This document shows positions 1 through 7,237 of a DNA stretch of 9,225 nt, piece after piece. The stretch covers positions 1 through 9,225 of the forward strand of contig CANJZR010000112.1 of the NCBI GenBank assembly GCA_947479075.1. Reading direction: 5' to 3'. Position numbers and translations under genes: made by a program. Each line of letters opens with the position of its first letter. Position 1 is the stretch's first letter. A model generated the notes under the pieces. The model worked only from the letters and a program-made list of their open reading frames with translations. It did not search any database and had not been told where the DNA came from. The DNA is from Planctomycetaceae bacterium. GTDB taxonomy: Bacteria > Planctomycetota > Planctomycetia > Planctomycetales > Planctomycetaceae.

Positions 1-764
1 ACGTACCGAAAGCCCAGAGACTTCAAGTAAGTGGAAACACGATGCCGTATGTCATCGGTCGTCAATCGCGCCAGGGCCTCGATCGGGAGCTCAATCCGCG
101 CGAGGTCGTTCGCTTCCAGACGCACTCGCAATTCACGCATCCCCAGTTGATCACGCAACCACACTTCCGCCGCATCCACGCGGGCAACTCGTTCTGGCGT
201 CACCTCGACACCGTAAGCAATCCGGCTCGACAGGCACGGGCTCGCAGGCTTGTCCCAGACTGGCAGGCCCCACTCTCGAGCGAGTTCGCGGACCTCAGCC
301 TTGTTCAGCCCCGCGGCGAGCAGCGGGCTGCGGACCTGATGTTCGGAGGCTGCGATCATCCCCGGGCGATGGTCGCCCACGTCATCGGCATTAGCTCCGT
401 TGACCAGGACATCGAACGGGAACCGCTGAGCGATCTGCTCGATCTGGGAATAGAGCTCTGTCTTGCAGAAGTAGCAACGGTTTCCGGCGTTAGCGACGTA
501 ACCGGGTTGGGCGAACTCCAGAGTGTGAATGACCTCGTGCCGGATCCCGATCTTCAACGCGATGGCACTCGCATTCTCCAGCTCACCGCTGGCGAGGCTG
601 GGGCTCACAGCTGTGATGGCAAAGGCGCGATCTCCACAGGCGAGGAAGGCCGCTTGAGCGACAACCGCACTGTCTACGCCCCCGGAGAACGCCACAGCCA
701 CCCGCCCGCAATCACGCAGGGAGGCGAGAACAGCATCGCGTTTTTCGTTCAGTGTGTGGGACAA
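1..764 (-). CDS. larE: LarE, ATP-dependent sacrificial sulfur transferase (3' end cut by window edge)
   Basis: LarE adenylates the carboxylates of pyridinium-3,5-biscarboxylic acid mononucleotide and inserts sulfur, making the nickel-pincer cofactor used by lactate racemase LarA and relatives; it is cytoplasmic. I translated the minus strand: 254 codons remain open at the left edge. The PP-loop ATP motif SGGVDS is at residues 27-32. A CYFC pair (Cys97, Cys100) follows, then NGANADD at 122-128, and KPASPCLSSR with Cys177, which aligns with the sacrificial Cys176 of Lactiplantibacillus LarE. The C-terminal LGFRY motif is reached, so only about 20 residues are missing from a family of roughly 270-280. 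There is no ATG at the N-terminus. The first possible start after the in-frame stop (771-773) is TTG at 762-764, with a weak AGG upstream. The CxxC plus third Cys pattern suggests the [4Fe-4S]-dependent LarE type. No larA, larB or larC is visible, so the downstream partner is unknown. Confidence 0.95.
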   Translation of the reverse strand, partial: MSHTLNEKRDAVLASLRDCGRVAVAFSGGVDSAVVAQAAFLACGDRAFAITAVSPSLASGELENASAIALKIGIRHEVIHTLEFAQPGYVANAGNRCYFCKTELYSQIEQIAQRFPFDVLVNGANADDVGDHRPGMIAASEHQVRSPLLAAGLNKAEVRELAREWGLPVWDKPASPCLSSRIAYGVEVTPERVARVDAAEVWLRDQLGMRELRVRLEANDLARIELPIEALARLTTDDIRHRVSTYLKSLGFRY

Positions 765-933
765 GAAGAGTCAGCCTGTTGTTGAATTCGGGGAGGAAGA
801 TTCCCCAGTGGTCACTGAAGAGAATAACAATTCGCAGGTACTAACCACATTCCCGGAGTCACTCCCGACCTCCACCCGCGGGGAGAACCTTGGATCGGCA
901 CAAAGAGCCGGAAAAGTGCGGGGACGCGTACTT

Positions 934-948
934 TCACAGCTGCTGTGA
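934..948. promoter_or_regulatory. Perfect 15-bp palindrome, candidate operator
   Basis: TCACAGC-T-GCTGTGA is a perfect 7-bp inverted repeat around one central base, lying 147 bases before the barrel gene start and 169 before larE. The symmetry is typical of a dimeric repressor or activator site. No T-run follows it, so it is unlikely to be a terminator. The half-site TCACA/TGTGA resembles the CRP/FNR-type core, but the 1-base spacing is much tighter than the 6-base spacing of a CRP site, so I do not assign a regulator. Confidence 0.35.
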
Positions 949-1084
949 GAGTTTAACGGTTGTAAGAGTTCTTCAGGTTTTCTCGCATAGAACGGCTGGA
1001 AGTCTGTTTTTTCAGCGCGTTGCACAGATTCCAGGGACCACATGGCGACGATTCATTAGGCATAGGTGTTGCAATCCATACTCC

Positions 1085-1090
1085 AGGAAG
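1085..1090 (+). promoter_or_regulatory. Ribosome binding site fixing the barrel gene start
   Basis: AGGAAG lies 5 bases before the ATG at 1096-1098. An in-frame GTG at 1066 would add ten residues, but it has no Shine-Dalgarno match and would put charged residues (QEES) before the signal peptide. The ATG is therefore preferred. Confidence 0.65.
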
Positions 1091-1095
1091 AGTCC

Positions 1096-2433
1096 ATGTC
1101 ACTGCTACCAAAGGCCTCGCTAAGTAGCGTCTTCACCGCATTCGTGGGTGGGATTCTGGCATTCTCTGCCACTCCTGCGTCTGCGCAATTTGGACCGATC
1201 ATGAGTGCCATCGGGCCGATCAATCGGTCGATGGGGGGGACTGCCACTGGAGCGCCCGTCTCCGCCAGCGGTGCCATTATGTGGAACCCGGCCACTCTCT
1301 CGAAACTCAGCAGCAACGAGCTCGACGTCGGCGGTGAGTTGATCATTCCTCACACGGACGTTTACTCACAAGTTCCCGCCGACACATTCGGAACGGGATT
1401 CCCTCCCGTCGCCATGGCGGGGACCACGGGGAATGAAAACGCTGTCTTTGCCGTTCCGACGATCGCGCTTTCCTACCGCCCCGAGGAGTCGCCCTTTACC
1501 TTCGGTATGGGGGCTTACGCAATCGCTGGTTTCGGTCTCAACTATGCAGGCAGTCTGACCAATCCGGTCCTGACACCTTCACCTCCCGTGGGATTGGGAT
1601 TCGGTCCGATCTTCTCCCAGTATCAAGTGATGCAGATCGCTCCCGCTCTCGTTTATGACGTAACGGAGCGGTGGTCGATCTCATTCAGTCCACTGGTGAA
1701 CATCGGGATGGCCCAACTCGACCCGGCGTTATTCGCCACCCCAGACGATGCCAATAATGACGGGATCTACTCATACCCCAGCGGAACGCACTCCACCCAG
1801 GCGTGGGGAGCCGGGTACAGCCTGGGGACGTACTACCATGGGGACACGTGGGGACTCGGTGCCTCGTACAAGAGTCGTCAGTGGTTCCAGGATTACCACT
1901 TCAGTACCACCAATGAAATTGGACTCCCTCAAACCGTGAATTTTGGTCTCGATCTGCCCGCGATCATCTCGCTCGGTGGATCGTATCGCGGGATCGATCG
2001 GGTGCTGCTGGCCGCTGACGTGCGATATCTCGATTTCCACAATACATCGGGCTTTGGGGAATCGGGCTTCTCACCCACCGGAGCACTGCTGGGCATTGGC
2101 TTGAAGAGCATCGTCGCAGTCTCCGCCGGGGCGGAGTTCAAGATTACCGATGCGTTCACATTTCGTTCGGGATACAGCTGGAGCGATAACCCGGTGACCC
2201 CGGCACAGGCCTCGGCCAATGTCGCTTCGCCTCTCGTTGTTCAGAACGTGATCTCGGCCGGTTGCTCGTATCAGGTAACGGACGCCCTCGTGCTGTCGTT
2301 CTGTTACAGCCGGGGCTTGGAGAACTCGGTGGCTGGACCACTGACGACAGCCATGGGGCCAATCCCAGGCACACTCGTCAAGAGTTCAGCAGCGGTCGAC
2401 ATGTATACGCTGGGAGCCACCGTCAAGTTTTAG
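1096..2433 (+). CDS. Outer-membrane beta-barrel protein, FadL/OmpP1 (TodX) family
   Basis: Predicted 445-residue outer-membrane channel. FadL-family barrels carry hydrophobic substrates such as long-chain fatty acids or aromatic hydrocarbons across the outer membrane; the substrate here cannot be read from sequence. Residues 1-30 are a signal peptide: Lys6, a hydrophobic core, and cleavage after ATPASA before QFG. The mature N-terminus has the family's characteristic small-residue stretch (MGGTATGAPVSASGA, 46-60), then WNPATL with the conserved NPA at 64-66, matching the FadL plug/hatch region. The rest is alternating aromatic and glycine-rich strands typical of a barrel, ending in Phe445 (LGATVKF), the usual barrel-assembly signal. 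The length fits the family (about 400-480). It is monocistronic here: it faces larE divergently and the cytochrome-domain gene convergently, with a hairpin 25 bases after its stop. The barrel call is firm; the FadL family is likely; no gene symbol is justified. Confidence 0.87.
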   Translation: MSLLPKASLSSVFTAFVGGILAFSATPASAQFGPIMSAIGPINRSMGGTATGAPVSASGAIMWNPATLSKLSSNELDVGGELIIPHTDVYSQVPADTFGTGFPPVAMAGTTGNENAVFAVPTIALSYRPEESPFTFGMGAYAIAGFGLNYAGSLTNPVLTPSPPVGLGFGPIFSQYQVMQIAPALVYDVTERWSISFSPLVNIGMAQLDPALFATPDDANNDGIYSYPSGTHSTQAWGAGYSLGTYYHGDTWGLGASYKSRQWFQDYHFSTTNEIGLPQTVNFGLDLPAIISLGGSYRGIDRVLLAADVRYLDFHNTSGFGESGFSPTGALLGIGLKSIVAVSAGAEFKITDAFTFRSGYSWSDNPVTPAQASANVASPLVVQNVISAGCSYQVTDALVLSFCYSRGLENSVAGPLTTAMGPIPGTLVKSSAAVDMYTLGATVKF

Positions 2434-2458
2434 TGGACCTCGATGATAAAACCGTCGC

Positions 2459-2500
2459 ACGCTTCCCCCGGCTCACAATCTTGTGGTCCGGGGGAAGCGT
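2459..2500. terminator. Strong hairpin between convergent genes, probable bidirectional terminator
   Basis: A perfect 13-bp outer stem pairs ACGCTTCCCCCGG (2459-2471) with CCGGGGGAAGCGT (2488-2500). Inside it, CACAA/TTGTG forms a further 5 bp after a two-base internal bulge on each side. It lies between the stop of the barrel gene (2433) and the stop of the opposing gene (2530). The tail is only CTTTG on the plus strand and GCGACGGTTTTATC on the minus strand, so the U-tracts are poor. It may act with Rho, or mainly as an mRNA 3'-end stabiliser. Confidence 0.65.
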
Positions 2501-2529
2501 CTTTGTGGGGGGACGATCGATCTCCCGCA

Positions 2530-5500
2530 TCAGTCGACGTACACGAACTCGTTCGTGTTGAGCAGCACCAGGCACAATGAAGCCAACGCCAGCTGCTCGG
2601 GAGTTCTCACAACGGTTGGGGCAACTTGATCTGGGATCGCATACTTTTGCGTCAGATAACTCCAGATGATCTGTCGCTCCCCATCCGGCAAAGCCCGGTC
2701 AAAGGCGATGATCTCCGCGATCTCCCCGTTCCAGAACTCGCCGCCCAGATCACCCTGCGTCCCGATCACATAGGGGCCAAGCAAGTCACGATCAGCCAAC
2801 CCACCATGAGTGGCCAGCGATCGGCGATTCTGAAATGTCTCCGCTTCCGTGGCGGAAGTCACACCGGCCAGAATGAACGGTTGGGCCGGGGAATTGAGCT
2901 GCCCCGCGCCACCAAAGGCATCGGAGAATCTCACTCCGTTCACCCCGACCGTTCCGAGGAAAATGGAAGAGGTCGAACGTCCCGCCCGGTTCCAGTTGGT
3001 CAGGATCTCACGCGGACTGTCGTCGGTTCCACGGTGAGTGGCCACAGCAAAGAGACTGAACTCAGGCGAGTGAATCACCTGGCCGTCGACCTGCAGGAAC
3101 GCCTTCTGGCCATCAAAGCGGATCGCAGGCTGCCCCCCCAAACCCTCTTTCACCCACAGGGGCCGCCGCTCGGGATCGGACTGTGAGGCATCGTGCGGAT
3201 GTCGACCACCACCCTGAACCTGATCTCGCCAAAACAGGACCTGGCCCGTTGCATCCGTTTTCACACCCTGATCGGCCTTCAGCCACATCACGTTATCCAT
3301 GAGCGAGCGAACAGCGTCCTCACTGGCAACCGGACTCGCTGCATCGGCGGGGTGTTGACGCTCACGGGAAGTCGCGGCGAAGTGGGCGGTCTGCTCCTGC
3401 AGGTGAGCGACCGCTCCGGCCCACTCCTCAGCATCCGGGTTACGTCCCAGGATGAGCTTCCAGGCAGTCGCAGCCTGCGCCTCCACATCATTGCCAACCT
3501 GGCTCACGACCCGCTCAGCCAGTTCGTCGCTCTTCTGGTGAATGAACTCGTTATTGAGGAGAGCCAGAGCCTGCGGCGGAACGGTCGTTACATCGCGCTG
3601 ACCACAGGTTCGCGTCGTGTCACAAAAGTCGAAGGCGGTCATCATCGGCAGCACGCGCGATCGCACCGTCCGCATGTAGACACTGCGTCGCCGCTGTTCC
3701 TCCGGGGGCGAGGCAGTCCAGGCGGCGTCCTTTCTCGACAGTCCTTCGAGGGCCTCGGAACTCATCGATGGCAGGAAGCTTTCGCCTCCCATTCGGTCGT
3801 TGATCGTTCCGCTCGCCACGAGGATCGCATCGCGCAGCGCCTCGGCATCAAGCCGCTGACGATTGAACCGCCACCAGTTCCGGTTCGTGAAGTCGCGCTG
3901 GGCATACTCCTTTTCCAGTGGATGATTCGAGCTCTGGCGATACACACTCGAGAGCATCAGCAGCCGATGGATCCGTTTGATCGACCACGGCACAGCCGAA
4001 TCGGTCGCACGTCCCGACTCGGCTTCCCACGTCGGGTGCATGAACTCCGCAGCCAGCCAGTCGAGCAGTTCTGGATGTGTCGGCGGATCGCTCTTGAAGC
4101 CGAAGTTGTTCGGCGACCGCACCAGACCTTCGCCAAAGTGATGCAGCCACAACCGGTTGACCATCACGCGCGCGGCCAGCGGGTTACGGTCATCGGTGAC
4201 CCATTTCGCAAACTGCAAACGCCGCTGCGTAGTCCGGCTGCCTGCGGGCGGAGGCGACAACGCTTGATCGAGTTCGGTGACTGCCGACAGAAACCCCGGC
4301 TCGACGACCTCGCCGGGTTGGCTGCGTTCTCCCTTGATGAGCAGATGGATCGGTTCGGCAGTCGGCCCCTTGTCAGTCCAGCCGAAGACATCGATCCCCA
4401 GTTCATCCTTCGTCGGCCCCCCCAGATTCGCCTGCCCCATGTACCCTGCCCAGAAGAAGCTGGCGATGCGGTAGTAGTCGGTCTGCTGAATTGGATCGAA
4501 CTTGTGATCGTGGCAACGGGCACACTTCACGGTCAGGCCGAGAAATGCCGACGACGTGGTATCGACCATGTCTTCCAGTCGCTCGTACAGATAGTCAGCA
4601 GGATCATTCGGCTCATCGTTCCACGTGCCGGCCCGCAACATTCCGGTGGCAATCACGGATTGTTCGTCGCGGTCGGGTATCTCATCCCCGGCCAGCTGGT
4701 GCAGAACGAACTTGTCATACGGCATGTCGGTGTTCAGAGCGTTGATGACCCAGTCGCGATACTTCCAGATTCCCGGTTTCAACTGATCGCGCTCGTACCC
4801 ACACGTCTCTGCATATCGCACGACATCGAGCCAGAACCGCCCCCAACGTTCTCCATAATGCGGCGACGCCAGCAACCGATCGAGCAGCATCTCGAAGGCA
4901 TCCGCAGACTGGTCGTTGACGTACTCTTCGATCTGCTCGTAAGTCGGCGGAAGTCCCCACAGGTCTTCGTAAGCCCGCCGAACAAGGGCTCGCTTGTCGG
5001 ATTCGGGCCCCATCGTCAACTGTTCGCGTTTCAGCTGATCGAGGATGAATGCATCCACGGGAGTTCGCACCCGCTCGGCAGGAGTCACTGCGGGAACGGC
5101 AGGACGCTTGACCGCTTGAAACGTCCACCAGTCTCGACCCGCCCGGCTCTCGTTGGTCCGTTCGTACAGATCCAGCACGCGGTCCTTCGGCCAGGTCGCC
5201 CCCTCCGTGATCCACGCTTTCAACACTACGATTTCCGCATCGGGCAGCTTGTGCGATTTTCCCGCTGACTCGGGCGGCATCTCACCTTTTTCCACACGCT
5301 GATACAGCGGGCTCTCCTCGGGCTTCTCCGACACGAGGACCACACCACTGTCTCCACCCTGCATGAGCGAGGCCTGTGATGTCAGGTCGAGCCCCCCCGA
5401 TTTGTCTTTCGTGTTATGGCACTCCACGCACTTCGCCGAGATGATCGGAGCCACCGCCCCCTCAAAATCAACACCTGCCTCGCACCAGCGAGCAGTGAAC

Positions 5501-5535
5501 AGGGCAACACAGAGAATGCACAGCGATCGCAGCAT
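2530..5535 (-). CDS. Secreted PSCyt1-PSCyt2(DUF1549)-PSD1(DUF1553) protein with two heme motifs and an inserted LamG-like domain
   Basis: A 1001-residue planctomycete-specific protein, predicted to be exported. The family has no established biochemical role; links to polysaccharide breakdown and redox chemistry are inferences from context. Residues 1-20 are a signal peptide. PSCyt1 (about 24-115) carries CVECH (36-40), a c-type heme motif, with the later GEMPP (84-88) as candidate distal Met ligand. PSCyt2/DUF1549 spans about 157-365 and holds a second motif, CARCH (338-342), within the family signature CHDHKFDPI. PSD1/DUF1553 begins near 438 (RNPLAARVMVNRLW) and includes DAEALRDA and PPQALALLNNEF. 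From about 741 to 966 a LamG-like jelly-roll domain (VMWLKADQG to LTQKYAI) interrupts it, after which the family ending ASLCLVLLNTNEFVYVD resumes. The frame stays open 46 codons upstream, but the ATG at 5535 has GGGAG six bases before it and begins the signal peptide. No DUF1501 gene, the usual partner, follows; the next gene is convergent. Confidence 0.96.
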   Translation of the reverse strand: MLRSLCILCVALFTARWCEAGVDFEGAVAPIISAKCVECHNTKDKSGGLDLTSQASLMQGGDSGVVLVSEKPEESPLYQRVEKGEMPPESAGKSHKLPDAEIVVLKAWITEGATWPKDRVLDLYERTNESRAGRDWWTFQAVKRPAVPAVTPAERVRTPVDAFILDQLKREQLTMGPESDKRALVRRAYEDLWGLPPTYEQIEEYVNDQSADAFEMLLDRLLASPHYGERWGRFWLDVVRYAETCGYERDQLKPGIWKYRDWVINALNTDMPYDKFVLHQLAGDEIPDRDEQSVIATGMLRAGTWNDEPNDPADYLYERLEDMVDTTSSAFLGLTVKCARCHDHKFDPIQQTDYYRIASFFWAGYMGQANLGGPTKDELGIDVFGWTDKGPTAEPIHLLIKGERSQPGEVVEPGFLSAVTELDQALSPPPAGSRTTQRRLQFAKWVTDDRNPLAARVMVNRLWLHHFGEGLVRSPNNFGFKSDPPTHPELLDWLAAEFMHPTWEAESGRATDSAVPWSIKRIHRLLMLSSVYRQSSNHPLEKEYAQRDFTNRNWWRFNRQRLDAEALRDAILVASGTINDRMGGESFLPSMSSEALEGLSRKDAAWTASPPEEQRRRSVYMRTVRSRVLPMMTAFDFCDTTRTCGQRDVTTVPPQALALLNNEFIHQKSDELAERVVSQVGNDVEAQAATAWKLILGRNPDAEEWAGAVAHLQEQTAHFAATSRERQHPADAASPVASEDAVRSLMDNVMWLKADQGVKTDATGQVLFWRDQVQGGGRHPHDASQSDPERRPLWVKEGLGGQPAIRFDGQKAFLQVDGQVIHSPEFSLFAVATHRGTDDSPREILTNWNRAGRSTSSIFLGTVGVNGVRFSDAFGGAGQLNSPAQPFILAGVTSATEAETFQNRRSLATHGGLADRDLLGPYVIGTQGDLGGEFWNGEIAEIIAFDRALPDGERQIIWSYLTQKYAIPDQVAPTVVRTPEQLALASLCLVLLNTNEFVYVD

Positions 5536-5776
5536 GAACGACTCCCGAAGAAACAATCGATTCATGATACCCGATGAGCCACACCCCGCCACACTCTGAC
5601 GATCGTTTGTTATCGACGACGTGTGTTCACTCCACACAATCGACTCGCTTTCACCTGGAGATATCCACCGCAAGAGAGTCGGCCGGAGAGTTCAAGAGGC
5701 ACAAACCGGCCTCTCACACCTGACACGGCCCCACAAACACAGCACAATAGATAGACCTCTTATATAAGGCTCGCGC
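5536..5776. other. Divergent intergenic region with overlapping inverted repeats
   Basis: This 241-base gap must contain promoters for the PSCyt1 gene (leftward) and the propeller gene (rightward). It holds GTGTG/CACAC (5621-5625, 5633-5637), GGCCGG/CCGGCC (5681-5686, 5706-5711) and AGAGGC/GCCTCT (5695-5700, 5709-5714). The last two share bases 5709-5711, so they cannot form together. Just before the propeller start, CTTATATAAG (5759-5768) is a perfect 10-bp AT-rich palindrome overlapping its AAGG ribosome-binding region. I could not settle on a -35/-10 pair for either gene. Confidence 0.45.
5542..5546 (-). promoter_or_regulatory. Ribosome binding site fixing the PSCyt1 gene start
   Basis: Read on the minus strand, GGGAG lies six bases before the ATG at 5535. 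Another in-frame ATG 30 bases upstream (at 5565) has no comparable motif and would place ten mostly polar residues before the signal peptide. The open frame reaching 5673 is simply lack of a stop. Confidence 0.6.
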
Positions 5777-6979
5777 ATGAACACTCGGATTCTTAACCGC
5801 CTTCAACGACATCTGACGTTATCGCTGGCAATCTTCTTTACAGCTGTCTTGTCGCACTCGCCCATTTATGCGGATGGAGAGTACCTCATCGGCTACATGG
5901 GTGTAGCTCCGTCCAAGCAACTCGCCCACGTCCTCGGGTTCATCAACCCCGATGGCACCGACGAACACTATCCCGACTTCGGCAAACCTGACCAGCTCAG
6001 CTGGGTCTTCGGCCCGCAGTTCGCAGACGGCTTCCGCATCGTCCTGACGAGCTATGAGGACGACAACCTGACGAAGGTCCGCGCGGGCGAGGTGATGACC
6101 CGCAACTGGACGTACGACCTCTCCTGCGGTGATCTGACCGAGATCGCCCAGAAGGACCGCCTCTCGGCCCAGATCCGGTCCCAGGCACTGCTGCCCGGCG
6201 ACCAGCGGATCATCATGTCGGCGATTATCAATCGCGAGGAACGCCTGTTTGTGATGGATCTCGATGGCGGTCATCAAGAAGAGATCACGGAACCGGGCGG
6301 AGGGTTCCACTACGCGATGGAACTCAACGCCGACAAGACACGCTTCGCCTGCCACGTCACCGGCGGCAAGCCCAGCTTCTACAATCCCGGTCCTTACTCG
6401 ATTAACGTGATCGACCTGGCCACGAAGAAGCGGGTCCTCGTCGCGGGACAGCCGAACCACCTCTACTTCGGCCCCAAGTGGTCACCCGACAACACTCAGC
6501 TGGTCTACATGGACTGCCAGACCGACATCGACCCCAACCACTTCCGGGCCGCTGTGTGCGTGGGGCAGGCCGATGGCTCCAAGCACGGCCTCGTCACCCC
6601 GCCGCAGTCCCACTGGTTCGGAACGCCCTTTGGTTCCAACATCCCCGAGTGGACCCCCGATGGAAAGTCCGTCACCTACACGCGGCTGCTGCCGAACTCC
6701 GAACGCGACATGAGCCGGGGCGGCTCGCAGATCTGCACGGTGAATGTCGCCACGGGTGAGGTCACCGAACTGACCACCGCCGAAGCAGGCCGCTGGGACT
6801 ACCGCACCGTCTACTCACCCGACGGCCACAAGCTGCTCTTCACCCGCGTCCGTACCGGCGGCACCCGCGAGCTATGGATGATGAACCCCGATGGCAGTGA
6901 CCAGCACCTGCTCACGAAAGGGTATCAGGGAAAATCCGCCGATTTCGGGAAGTGGTTATTGGCACCGCATCGGGAGTAA
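5777..6979 (+). CDS. Secreted TolB-like PD40 beta-propeller protein
   Basis: A 400-residue predicted periplasmic or secreted protein. PD40/TolB-like propellers usually act as protein-binding scaffolds; some are enzyme domains. No catalytic motif is visible, so a binding role is an inference. Residues 1-32 form a signal peptide: Arg/Lys-rich N-terminus, hydrophobic core LTLSLAIFFTAVL, and cleavage after YA. PD40 signatures repeat through the mature protein: VMDLDGG (159-165), FGPKWSPDNTQLVYMD (231-246), IPEWTPDGKSVTYTR (289-303), TVYSPDGHKLLFTR (344-357) and MMNPDGSDQHLLT (368-380). The N-terminal half, with FINPDGTDEHY (55-65), looks like more divergent blades, giving about six in all. The ATG is preceded by AAGG (5766-5769) at seven bases. 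It is divergent from the PSCyt1 gene and is followed by a repeat/terminator-like element, so it is probably a single-gene unit. It is not Pal-system tolB: no tolQRA or pal is nearby and it lacks an obvious TolB N-terminal domain. Confidence 0.88.
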   Translation: MNTRILNRLQRHLTLSLAIFFTAVLSHSPIYADGEYLIGYMGVAPSKQLAHVLGFINPDGTDEHYPDFGKPDQLSWVFGPQFADGFRIVLTSYEDDNLTKVRAGEVMTRNWTYDLSCGDLTEIAQKDRLSAQIRSQALLPGDQRIIMSAIINREERLFVMDLDGGHQEEITEPGGGFHYAMELNADKTRFACHVTGGKPSFYNPGPYSINVIDLATKKRVLVAGQPNHLYFGPKWSPDNTQLVYMDCQTDIDPNHFRAAVCVGQADGSKHGLVTPPQSHWFGTPFGSNIPEWTPDGKSVTYTRLLPNSERDMSRGGSQICTVNVATGEVTELTTAEAGRWDYRTVYSPDGHKLLFTRVRTGGTRELWMMNPDGSDQHLLTKGYQGKSADFGKWLLAPHRE

Positions 6980-7020
6980 CAACTCAAAGCCACCCGAATC
7001 AGAGTTCCCCAACTCACCAA

Positions 7021-7053
7021 CCCGAAGCGTCAGCGAGGGCGAGCGTCGCTGGG
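7021..7053 (+). repeat. GC-rich intergenic element with terminator-like hairpin
   Basis: Forty-one bases after the propeller stop, CAGCGA (7031-7036) pairs with TCGCTG (7046-7051) around a 9-base loop, followed by GGCTTTCTCTCTCT, a pyrimidine-rich tail. It could end the propeller transcript. The CCCGAAGCGTCAGCGAGGG stretch resembles short intergenic repeats I recall as abundant in planctomycete genomes; that is memory, not a search. It shares the octamer GCGAGCGT with a second site at 7491-7498. The remainder of the 6980-7237 gap shows no gene I can support. Confidence 0.45.
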
Positions 7054-7237
7054 CTTTCTCTCTCTGAGTAATAGGGGCCTGACCATGTCCCGACTACTAC
7101 CAGACACAACGCGTGAACTACGAATCGCATGGGTTGAAATGTGGCAGTCATAGTTATCACAGAGAAAAAATCTCCCACACCAACAACCGTTGCAGCGTAT
7201 ACGAGATGTGTGTCCTGAGGCATGAAAGGTTCGTGAA

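Larger units (their letters stand above)
765..1095. other. Divergent intergenic region between larE and the outer-membrane protein gene
   Basis: This gap separates two genes transcribed away from each other, so promoters for both should lie here. Short open frames cross it but lack homology I recognise and overlap the larE start or the barrel start, so I treat them as chance. For larE a weak extended -10 candidate (TGTTATTCT read on the minus strand, 821-829) lies about 57 bases before the TTG; I see no good -35. A small inverted repeat GGGGA/TCCCC (790-794 and 802-806) sits between it and the start. A perfect 15-bp palindrome at 934-948 is listed separately. I found no convincing sigma-70 promoter for the plus-strand gene. 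Confidence 0.5.

Noticed and set aside
42..785. 247-codon open frame on the plus strand at the left edge
   Set aside because: It is the mirror of larE, which carries the PP-loop and conserved cysteines on the minus strand. The plus-strand translation has no family features.
790..806. GGGGA/TCCCC inverted repeat before larE
   Set aside because: A 5-bp stem with a 7-base loop is expected by chance in GC-rich DNA, so I mention it only in the intergenic description.
771..1043. 90-codon minus-strand frame upstream of larE
   Set aside because: Composition is low-complexity Ser/Pro/Thr-rich, with no recognised motif. It would sit in the divergent promoter region and end just before the larE start. 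I cannot exclude it fully but see nothing to support it.
3193..5268. 691-codon open frame on the plus strand
   Set aside because: It lies entirely antisense to the PSCyt1/PSD1 gene, whose heme motifs and family signatures are clear. Its translation is Arg/Pro/His-rich with no recognisable domain or signal. Long antisense frames are common in GC-rich coding DNA.
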